Shown piece by piece: positions 1 through 4,873 of a stretch of DNA of 5,334 nucleotides. Both the position numbers and the translations under genes were made by a program. A model generated the notes under the pieces. It made no database searches. It was not told the DNA's origin and was given only the letters and a program-made list of their open reading frames with translations. Each line of letters opens with the position of its first letter. The stretch's first letter is position 1. The DNA is from Hyphomicrobiaceae bacterium (lineage in GTDB: Bacteria > Pseudomonadota > Alphaproteobacteria > Rhizobiales > MH13): the NCBI GenBank assembly GCA_020442235.1, contig JAGRKQ010000090.1, forward strand, positions 183 through 5,516. The letters run 5' to 3'.

Positions 1-818
1 TCGAAATCGCCGCGATAACGCGTGCCGGCCAGAAGCGTGCCCATGTCGAGCGAGAACACCGTGGCATCGGACAGGACGTCCGGCACGTCGCCATTGACGA
101 TGCGGCGGGCCAGTCCCTCGGCGATTGCCGTCTTGCCGACCCCCGGATCGCCGACCAGCAGCGGATTGTTCTTCTGGCGCCGGCAAAGCACCTGGATGGT
201 GCGCTGGATTTCGCGGTCGCGCCCGATCAACGGGTCTATGCGCCCCGAGCGGGCCTTCTGGTTGAGATTGACGCAGTAGGAATCGAGCGCCTCGCCCTTT
301 TTCGGCCCCGGCTCGTCCCCGGGTTCCGCCTTCGGCGCTTCCGTGCTGCCGCGCGCCGGGCGCTGCGGCGTCATGCCGGGCCGCTTGGCGATGCCGTGCG
401 AAATGAAGTTCACCGCGTCGTAGCGCGACATATCCTGCTGCTGCAGGAAATAGGCGGCATGGCTTTCACGCTCGGCGAAGATCGCGACCAGCACATTGGC
501 GCCCGTCACCTCGTCGCGGCCCGAGGACTGCACATGGATGACAGCCCGCTGGATGACCCGCTGGAAGCCGGCGGTCGGGCGCGGCTCTTCCGTGGACGCG
601 GTGACAAGGTTTTCCAGCTCGCCCTCGATATAGGTCTCAAGCTGTGTGCGAAGCGTGTCGAGATCGACATTGCAGGCCTGCATGACACTCGCTGCATCCT
701 CGTCGTCGATCAGGGCGAGAAGGAGATGTTCGAGCGTTGCGTATTCGTGGCGATGTTCCCCGGCCAGCGTCAGCGCCTGGTGAAGAACCTGCTCAAGGCT
801 TCGCGAGAATGATGGCAA
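1..818 (-). CDS. clpA: ATP-dependent Clp protease ATP-binding subunit ClpA (partial, N-terminal part)
   Basis: ClpA is the AAA+ unfoldase that feeds substrates into the ClpP peptidase in the cytoplasm and takes N-degron substrates from ClpS. The visible 272 codons give the N-terminal double Clp-N repeat (about residues 1-145, with [15 protein letters not shown] near 25-39 and [20 protein letters not shown] near 100-119). A variable Pro/Gly-rich linker follows (about 146-178), then the start of the first AAA+ module with IGRDREI (199-204) and Walker A GDPGVGKT at residues 223-230. The sequence stops at the window edge at GTRYRGDF, before Walker B, so about two thirds of the usual ~750-830 residues lie outside. 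The start is TTG at 818-816: it gives the family N-terminus MPSFS, and there is no ATG or GTG in frame that preserves it. It lies 12 bp downstream of clpS in one operon. Identity is secure. Confidence 0.96.
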   Translation of the reverse strand, partial: MPSFSRSLEQVLHQALTLAGEHRHEYATLEHLLLALIDDEDAASVMQACNVDLDTLRTQLETYIEGELENLVTASTEEPRPTAGFQRVIQRAVIHVQSSGRDEVTGANVLVAIFAERESHAAYFLQQQDMSRYDAVNFISHGIAKRPGMTPQRPARGSTEAPKAEPGDEPGPKKGEALDSYCVNLNQKARSGRIDPLIGRDREIQRTIQVLCRRQKNNPLLVGDPGVGKTAIAEGLARRIVNGDVPDVLSDATVFSLDMGTLLAGTRYRGDF

Positions 819-827
819 GTGGATGTG

Positions 828-833
828 ACCTCA
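828..833 (-). promoter_or_regulatory. clpA ribosome binding site overlapping the clpS stop codon
   Basis: On the minus strand the clpS stop TGA (833-831) runs into GGT, giving TGAGGT. This sits 9 nt before the TTG start of clpA (818-816). The overlap suggests that ribosomes finishing clpS help initiate clpA (translational coupling). It is also the main sequence support for the TTG start. Coupling itself is inference. Confidence 0.6.
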
Positions 834-1187
834 GTTGCGTTCCATGATGCATTGCAAAGGATGCTGGTTCTTGCGCGCGCAGTCCATCACCTGGGTGACT
901 TTGGTTTCGGCAACTTCGTAGGTGAAGACCCCGCACTCGCCGACGCCATTCTGATGGACGTGCAGCATGATCCGCGTCGCATCGTCGCGGCCCTTGTTGA
1001 AATAGTGCTGGAGGACGTGCACGACGAAGTCCATCGGCGTGTAGTCGTCGTTGAGAAGCAGCACCCGATACATGTTCGGGCGCTTCACCTTCTCGCGCGT
1101 CTTCGTGGCAAGCGAGGTTCCGCGATCGGGAACACCCGAACCGGAACCGCCTTCCCCATCGCCGTTCATGACCGGCATCCAACCCAT
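831..1187 (-). CDS. clpS: ATP-dependent Clp protease adaptor ClpS
   Basis: ClpS is the small cytoplasmic adaptor that recognises N-end-rule degrons and delivers them to ClpA/ClpP. The 118-residue product has a flexible Gly/Lys-rich N-terminal extension (1-37), which in the family reaches into the ClpA pore, and then the compact core (38-118). The degron pocket is intact: NDD at 46-48, gatekeeper Met52 in YTPM, and His78 in HVHQNG, equivalent to E. coli N34/D35/D36, M40 and H66. The signature [13 protein letters not shown] follows at 85-97. The ATG at 1187 is preferred because AGGG lies 10 nt upstream; in-frame ATGs at 1178 and 1169 would only shorten the tail. Rhizobia often carry two ClpS paralogues; the one next to clpA is usually called ClpS1. 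It leads the clpS-clpA operon. Confidence 0.96.
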   Translation of the reverse strand: MGWMPVMNGDGEGGSGSGVPDRGTSLATKTREKVKRPNMYRVLLLNDDYTPMDFVVHVLQHYFNKGRDDATRIMLHVHQNGVGECGVFTYEVAETKVTQVMDCARKNQHPLQCIMERN

Positions 1188-1233
1188 CTTGGCGTCACCC
1201 TGGCTGCGCGTCGCTGATTTGCATCGTTACCCG

Positions 1234-1262
1234 AATATAGGGCGCTGCAAAGCGTGGCGAAA
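1234..1262 (-). promoter_or_regulatory. candidate clpS-clpA promoter
   Basis: On the minus strand a good -10 box, TATATT (1239-1234), lies 17 bp after TTTCGC (1262-1257), a poor -35 match. The predicted transcript would start near 1228, giving a leader of about 40 nt to the clpS ATG. It is the most AT-rich point between the phasin terminator and clpS, which is why I chose it. The -10 box is convincing and the -35 box is not. Confidence 0.35.
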
Positions 1263-1264
1263 GG

Positions 1265-1276
1265 GCAGCATGCTGC
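1265..1276. repeat. 12-bp perfect palindrome GCAGCATGCTGC
   Basis: GCAGCA and TGCTGC form a perfect palindrome with no spacer. It lies immediately upstream of the candidate clpS -35 box and downstream of the phasin terminator. The position would suit a regulator of clpS-clpA, but I do not recognise a specific factor and chance is possible in a GC-rich region. Confidence 0.3.
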
Positions 1277-1289
1277 AATGGCAAACACG

Positions 1290-1318
1290 AAAAACCCGCC
1301 CGGCGAAACCGGGCGGGT
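1290..1318 (-). terminator. rho-independent terminator of the phasin gene
   Basis: A perfect 10-bp GC-rich stem (ACCCGCCCGG at 1294-1303 and CCGGGCGGGT at 1309-1318) encloses a 5-nt loop. Read on the minus strand, the stem runs into five T residues (1294-1290). There is no T tract on the plus-strand side, so it acts on minus-strand transcription, 37 nt after the phasin stop. It separates the phasin transcript from clpS. Confidence 0.88.
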
Positions 1319-1332
1319 CGATCGGATCTCGA

Positions 1333-1348
1333 TCCCTCTTTCGAGGGA
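1333..1348 (-). other. small hairpin just after the phasin stop codon
   Basis: TCCCTC (1333-1338) and GAGGGA (1343-1348) form a 6-bp stem with a 4-nt loop, starting 7 nt after the phasin stop. It has no T tract. It may stabilise the mRNA 3' end or support the stronger terminator downstream; this role is inference. Confidence 0.4.
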
Positions 1349-1354
1349 AGAAGA

Positions 1355-1687
1355 TTACTTCGTGATCGCGGCGAACATGCCTTCGAACGGCTTGTAGGCT
1401 TCCTTGGTCATGTCGACGACGAGGTCGTTGACCTTGGTGACCTGGCCGACAAAGCCTTCATAGGCCGACTTGGCATACTCGGACTGCACTTCGATCACCT
1501 TGTCGAGCGACTTGGCGCCGGCGAGCTTCTCGACGACGGCAGAGCCTTCCTCGATCGACTTCTTGGTGTAGTCGGTGGCTTCGGCGGCAAGCGCCTGCAT
1601 GCCCTTGGAAACGGCGCCGAGCGACTGCGCGGCGAGTTCCATGTTGTCCTTGGAAGCCTTCTGGAGATCTTCGAACGAATTCATCAT
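1355..1687 (-). CDS. phaP: phasin family protein (polyhydroxyalkanoate granule-associated)
   Basis: Phasins coat cytoplasmic polyhydroxybutyrate granules and limit their coalescence. The 110-residue product is almost wholly predicted helix, rich in Ala, Lys and Glu. It carries the alphaproteobacterial phasin pattern (Phasin_2 type): an N-terminal FEDLQKASKDNMELAAQS (5-22), a middle AAEATDYTKKSIEEG (34-48), then VIEVQSEYAKSAYEGFV (65-81), and a C-terminal EAYKPFEGMF (96-105). Length is typical. Two ATGs stand side by side (1687 and 1684); AGAGGG at 1700-1695 lies 7 nt before the first. The gene is monocistronic, with its own promoter and terminator. From memory, the clpS-adjacent phasin of Sinorhizobium meliloti is PhaP2. 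Regulation by PhaR is suggested by three operator-like palindromes upstream. No transfer signs. Confidence 0.9.
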   Translation of the reverse strand: MMNSFEDLQKASKDNMELAAQSLGAVSKGMQALAAEATDYTKKSIEEGSAVVEKLAGAKSLDKVIEVQSEYAKSAYEGFVGQVTKVNDLVVDMTKEAYKPFEGMFAAITK

Positions 1688-1723
1688 GACGGTGCCCTCT
1701 TGAGATGCTGGAGCGCTCTCTTG

Positions 1724-1786
1724 TTGCGCTGCACCCTAGATATATGCACTGCACAAAAACTGTCAAGTGCGATTTTTGCACTGCAT
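1724..1786. promoter_or_regulatory. three PhaR-like operator palindromes (TGC-N3-GCA)
   Basis: Three near-identical sites occur: TTGCGCTGCAC (1724-1734), ATGCACTGCAC (1744-1754) and TTGCACTGCAT (1776-1786). Each contains TGC-N3-GCA. They are 20 and 32 bp apart, close to two and three helix turns, so they face the same side of the DNA. The first covers the predicted transcription start, the second lies in the spacer and touches the -10 box, and the third lies upstream of the -35 box. PhaR, the polymer-sensing repressor of phasin genes, is reported to bind TGC-rich CTGC-N3-4-GCAG sequences in Paracoccus. The outer bases here differ from that form. Assignment to PhaR is inference from motif and target gene. 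Confidence 0.65.
1739..1766 (-). promoter_or_regulatory. sigma70-type promoter of the phasin gene
   Basis: On the minus strand a perfect TTGACA (1766-1761) is followed after 16 bp by TATATC (1744-1739). An 18-bp spacing to TATCTA is an alternative. Transcription would start near 1730, leaving a leader of about 43 nt before the ATG. A T-rich run follows the -35 box. The strength of the promoter fits a protein made in bulk, and the overlapping operators fit repression when no polymer is present. Confidence 0.7.
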
Positions 1787-1902
1787 CATAATTTTGCGTT
1801 TAACGGCTCCGTAACGACGTTTGGCGATGATGGTCCCCGGTCGATGCCAGCGTATCGGCGGTGACGGCGTTTGCGAGCAGGCGCCACACACGACCAGAAG
1901 AC

Positions 1903-1907
1903 AGGGG
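1903..1907 (+). promoter_or_regulatory. ribosome binding site that sets the carboxypeptidase start
   Basis: AGGGG lies 7 nt before the GTG at 1915. The longer in-frame GTG at 1861 has no such site, and starting there would put 18 charged residues ahead of the signal peptide. Confidence 0.6.
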
Positions 1908-1914
1908 TGTTCTC

Positions 1915-3243
1915 GTGTTGCGTATGCGTATTGGGTTGCGTCCGGCCGCGCTGCTTGCGGCTGTGTTTGCCGTGCTTGCCGTTTCCTCCTTCGTCCGCGA
2001 GGCGAAAGCGCAGGATCCGTCGCGCTATGCCGCCATCGTCATCGACGTGAACACCGGCGAGGTGATGTTCTCGCGCAATGCCGATGCGCGCCGGCACCCC
2101 GCCTCCATCACCAAGGTGATGACGCTTTATATCCTCTTCGAGGAACTGGACGCCGGCCGCATCAGCGAGACGACGCGCATGCAGGTCTCCGCCCGCGCGG
2201 CCGCCCAGCAGCCTTCGCGGCTCGGCCTGCGTGCCGGATCGTCGATCACCGTGCGCGATGCCATCCTCGCGCTGGTCACCAAATCGGCCAACGACGTCGC
2301 GGTCGTCATTGCCGAGCACATTTCCGGCTCCGAACGCGCCTTCGCCCGCCGCATGACTGAGACTGCCCGCCGCATGGGCATGGCCTCCACCACCTATCGC
2401 AATGCCTCGGGCCTGCCCAATTCCGAGCAGGTGACGACCGCCCGCGACCTTTCCATCCTCGGCCGCGCCATCCGCGAGCGCTTCCCGCGCCGCTTCCAGG
2501 TCTTCTCGACCCGCTCCTTCACCTATGCCGGCCGCACCTACCGCAACCACAACCGGCTGCTGGGCCGGGTCTCCGGCGTCGACGGCATCAAGACCGGCTA
2601 CATTCGCGCTTCCGGCTTCAATCTTCTGACGACCGCCCGCCAGGGCGACCGGCAGATCGTGGCCGTGGTGCTGGGTGGCAACACCGGCCGCTGGCGCGAC
2701 CGCCATATGGGCGAACTCGTGCGCCGTTTCCTGCCCCGCGCCTCGGCACGCCGCACTGCGCCGCAGCTTTTCGTCCGCTCGCCCTATGAAGCGCCGAACC
2801 CGGTGATGCGCGAGACGGTCCTGGTCGCCAGTGCTCCGGCCATCCCGCCGGCCCCGGTCGTCGCACCGGCCGATACCCAGATCATGACCGCGTCCGTGAC
2901 CGTGCCCCTGCCCGTTCCGGCGCCGGAACCGGAAGCCGTCGGCGCCAACAACACCACTGCGCCGGCCGGCATCCTCGCCAACGAGGTCCCGAGCGAAGGC
3001 TGGACCATCCAGATCGGCGCATTGCCGAGCGAACGCGAAGCCGTCGCCCTGCTCGGCCGCGCGCGTCAGGAACTGGCGATGCTGTCGGAAGCGGCTCCCT
3101 ATACCCAGCCCGTCGCGGTCAATGGCGGCACGCTCTACCGCGCCCGGTTCGGCGGCTTCGATGCGCGCGCAACCGCAAGGGCGGCCTGCGCCAACCTTGA
3201 ACGGCGCGGCTATGCCTGCCTGGCGGTGCGTCCGGATCGCTAG
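1915..3243 (+). CDS. D-alanyl-D-alanine carboxypeptidase (S11 family) with C-terminal SPOR domain
   Basis: A periplasmic penicillin-binding protein that removes the terminal D-Ala from peptidoglycan stem pentapeptides. The 442-residue product opens with a signal peptide (basic start, hydrophobic 8-27, cleavage likely after AKA at 30-32). The catalytic domain (about 34-275) has all three active-site motifs: SITK with Ser64/Lys67, SAN at 124-126 and KTG at 226-228. A Pro/Ala-rich linker (about 303-358) leads to a SPOR domain (about 362-440, WTIQIGALPSEREA and YRARFGGF). It lacks the usual C-terminal PBP5 beta-domain and amphipathic anchor, so targeting is probably through SPOR binding to denuded glycan at the septum. 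C425 and C435 could form a disulfide. Start chosen at GTG 1915 (AGGGG 7 nt upstream); ATG 1924 is possible. It is divergent from the phasin gene and convergent with the J-protein gene. Confidence 0.93.
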   Translation: MLRMRIGLRPAALLAAVFAVLAVSSFVREAKAQDPSRYAAIVIDVNTGEVMFSRNADARRHPASITKVMTLYILFEELDAGRISETTRMQVSARAAAQQPSRLGLRAGSSITVRDAILALVTKSANDVAVVIAEHISGSERAFARRMTETARRMGMASTTYRNASGLPNSEQVTTARDLSILGRAIRERFPRRFQVFSTRSFTYAGRTYRNHNRLLGRVSGVDGIKTGYIRASGFNLLTTARQGDRQIVAVVLGGNTGRWRDRHMGELVRRFLPRASARRTAPQLFVRSPYEAPNPVMRETVLVASAPAIPPAPVVAPADTQIMTASVTVPLPVPAPEPEAVGANNTTAPAGILANEVPSEGWTIQIGALPSEREAVALLGRARQELAMLSEAAPYTQPVAVNGGTLYRARFGGFDARATARAACANLERRGYACLAVRPDR

Positions 3244-3296
3244 GCCAAACCGGAAACCGATTGTTGTGTCTGACCTGAAGAGTTCTGCGTAGGAGG
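3244..3296. other. convergent intergenic gap, no clear terminator
   Basis: Only 53 bp separate the stop of the carboxypeptidase gene (plus) from the stop of the J-protein gene (minus). I see one 6-bp inverted repeat, TGACCT (3271-3276) and AGGTCA (3294-3299), with a 17-nt loop and no T tract, so no convincing rho-independent terminator. A perfect Shine-Dalgarno-like AGGAGGT sits at 3291-3297, in front of an ATG at 3303 that opens only an antisense frame. Confidence 0.5.
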
Positions 3297-3992
3297 TCAC
3301 CGATGGCGATTGAGAAGCACATCCTTGGCGAGATTGATCCGCGCGGCGAGCCACGTCGAACCGCCCCGATCGGGATGGACCTGCGCCATCAGGCGCCGGT
3401 GCGCAGCCCGGATTTCCGCCTCCCCGGCGCCCGGCGACAGGCCAAGGACCTCATAGGCCTCCTGTTCTGTCATGGCGCCCGGCTGCGCCGCGCCTCCATG
3501 CCGCGTCTTGCCGCCGAAGTCCGCGTCTTCACGCCAGCCGGAAAAACGGCGGTCGAGATACGACTCTAGAAGACGCAGGCTGTCGCCTTCGTCCAGAACC
3601 TCTTGTCGGAAGGCCATCAGGTCGCTGCGGCCAAGACCGGACAGCGACCGGCCCGCAAAGCGCCCTTTCAGAACCGTTCCGTCGACATCGCCGCTGTCGT
3701 GATCGAGCGTCATGGCCAGAAAGACCGAGCGCACGCTGCTGCTGCGGCCCGTTGAGGCGTCCGCCGCCTCCCCTTTGAAACCCCGCTTCAAAAGCATGCC
3801 GGCAAAAGCGGCAAGCGGTGCCGCCAAAGCGGCCCTGCCGGTCACCAGAAGCACACCGGCAAGCCCCATCAACAAACCCCCGCCGACTTTCTGTCCCTGC
3901 CGCATGGCGCGGGCGGGCGGCATGTTCACATAGCCGCGTCCGAGGAAGATGAGGCCGATCAGCACAAAAAGACCGAGAAGAAGAAAGGGCAT
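3297..3992 (-). CDS. membrane-anchored J-domain protein, Pam18/Tim14-like
   Basis: A putative DnaK (Hsp70) co-chaperone tethered to the inner membrane. The 231 residues begin with a transmembrane helix (about 3-18). A second hydrophobic stretch (about 39-68) is interrupted by Gly-Arg and could be one or two segments. A variable region follows (about 70-170), and the J domain is C-terminal (about 175-231). The Hsp70-stimulating HPD motif is intact at 206-208. HPDRGGS...INLAKDVLL closely resembles mitochondrial Pam18/Tim14, and Caulobacter TimB is a described bacterial relative (both from memory). The domain order, membrane first and J domain last, is the reverse of DnaJ. ATG 3992 is preferred because AGG lies 5 nt upstream; a GTG at 3998 directly abuts the upstream stop and would add two residues. 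It is co-transcribed with the VWA gene, 6 bp apart. Substrate unknown. Confidence 0.88.
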   Translation of the reverse strand: MPFLLLGLFVLIGLIFLGRGYVNMPPARAMRQGQKVGGGLLMGLAGVLLVTGRAALAAPLAAFAGMLLKRGFKGEAADASTGRSSSVRSVFLAMTLDHDSGDVDGTVLKGRFAGRSLSGLGRSDLMAFRQEVLDEGDSLRLLESYLDRRFSGWREDADFGGKTRHGGAAQPGAMTEQEAYEVLGLSPGAGEAEIRAAHRRLMAQVHPDRGGSTWLAARINLAKDVLLNRHR

Positions 3993-3998
3993 CGGCAC

Positions 3999-4748
3999 CT
4001 ACCGCATCTGGCCGAGAAGCAGCCGCCCGGCCGTCCCGCCTTCGGCTTCCAGCGCCGTCATGCCGCCCGCTGCAAAGGCGGCCACCGCTGCCAGAAGATC
4101 GGCAAGCGCCTGCGGGGCCTTTGCATCGAAGCGGGCATAGGCTCCGCCGGTCAGACGCGCAAACTCCCTGTAGGCGGCTTCAACGTTGCGTTCGCGCCCT
4201 TCCTGGAAAAAGAACCCGCGAACGCCGAGCATACCGAGTTCTCCGGCCAGACGGCCGAGCCGGTCGGGATTTTCCTCCAGCGCATCGCCGATGAAGACGA
4301 AGGCGCCAAGTCCTTCGCCGGCCAGCTTGCGCATATGCGAAAAGACCCGGCCGATCTGCGTTTCTCCGGCACGGCAGTCGATCTTCGACATCAGCGTGCC
4401 GAGCGCAGCGCCATCGCGCACGAAGCGGCTCGCCCGGCATTCGCCAAAACCGCGATAATAAAGCAGTTGCACAGCCAGCCCGCCATGCCGGGCCGCTTCG
4501 ACGAACATCCGGCCCTGCACCGCACAGGCTGCATCCCAGGTCGGCTGGCGGCTCATCGTGGCATCGAGCGCGAAGACCAGCTTGCCGCGGCGCACCGGCC
4601 CGCCCGCCGCGTGCACGGCTTGCGTGAAGGCGGCAATCTCCTCGGGCGCGGAGGCTGTCACGGCCCCGCCTCGCGTCGCGGCGACGTTCACATCGCCCTG
4701 CCGCTCGCTTGAGCCCGGCCGCTCGCGTGGTCTGACATCGCGCATCAT
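3999..4748 (-). CDS. VWA-fold protein of unknown function
   Basis: A predicted cytoplasmic protein with a von Willebrand factor A-like fold; I recognise similar rhizobial proteins but no established role. No signal peptide or membrane segment is visible. Numbering from the ATG at 4748, a metal site of the MIDAS type is complete: DATMS (D62, T64, S66), T130 in GETQIG, and D155 in FIGDALEE. Strands LVFALDA, VQLLYYRGF and FVFIGDA alternate with helices, and GGAYARFDAKAP (201-212) lies near the end. The start is uncertain. ATG 4748 has no ribosome binding site and residues 1-29 look non-conserved, whereas GTG 4661 (residue 30) has GAGG 11 nt upstream and fits the usual short N-terminus. I give the outer limit. 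First gene of an operon with the J-protein, stop codon 6 bp before its ATG. Confidence 0.82.
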   Translation of the reverse strand: MMRDVRPRERPGSSERQGDVNVAATRGGAVTASAPEEIAAFTQAVHAAGGPVRRGKLVFALDATMSRQPTWDAACAVQGRMFVEAARHGGLAVQLLYYRGFGECRASRFVRDGAALGTLMSKIDCRAGETQIGRVFSHMRKLAGEGLGAFVFIGDALEENPDRLGRLAGELGMLGVRGFFFQEGRERNVEAAYREFARLTGGAYARFDAKAPQALADLLAAVAAFAAGGMTALEAEGGTAGRLLLGQMR

Positions 4749-4777
4749 GTCAGAAGATGTGGGGATTTTTGCCGTCC

Positions 4778-4813
4778 CTGCAAGGTGGTGATCGCCGAAG
4801 GGTGCCCTTGCAG
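4778..4813. repeat. 8-bp inverted repeat between divergent VWA and panC genes
   Basis: CTGCAAGG (4778-4785) and CCTTGCAG (4806-4813) form a perfect inverted repeat 20 nt apart. Each arm contains a TTGCAG that can serve as a -35 box pointing outward, one for panC and one for the VWA-J-protein operon. Between the arms, and overlapping the right one, AAGGG-TG-CCCTT (4798-4809) is a second inverted repeat. The symmetry may reflect back-to-back promoters or a shared regulator site. Confidence 0.45.
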
Positions 4814-4835
4814 CACACGCGGGCTCTGCTAGGGT
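4808..4835 (+). promoter_or_regulatory. candidate panC promoter
   Basis: TTGCAG (4808-4813) is followed after 16 bp by TAGGGT (4830-4835), a reasonable alphaproteobacterial housekeeping pair. Transcription would begin near 4842, giving a leader of about 32 nt before the GTG start. Support is by pattern only. Confidence 0.4.
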
Positions 4836-4873
4836 CCGCCCGCTTTCAACCCGCCGAAAGGGAGCGACCCGAG

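Noticed and set aside
396..812. 138-codon plus-strand frame opposite clpA
   Set aside because: It lies fully within the conserved ClpA N-terminal domain on the other strand; no recognisable motif and no independent ribosome binding site.
819..1217. 132-codon plus-strand frame opposite clpS
   Set aside because: ClpS is unmistakable on the minus strand; this frame is its antisense shadow.
1861..1914. 18-codon upstream extension of the carboxypeptidase from GTG 1861
   Set aside because: No ribosome binding site, and it would bury the signal peptide behind charged residues; GTG 1915 has AGGGG at good spacing.
3271..3299. TGACCT...AGGTCA inverted repeat as a terminator between the convergent genes
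   Set aside because: Only 6 bp of stem, a 17-nt loop and no T tract in either direction.
1786..3354. 522-codon open frame on the minus strand across the whole carboxypeptidase gene
   Set aside because: It mirrors the real gene, whose catalytic motifs, signal peptide and SPOR domain are clear. The antisense translation is Gly/Arg/Ala/His-rich with no domain, a usual effect of GC-rich codon use.
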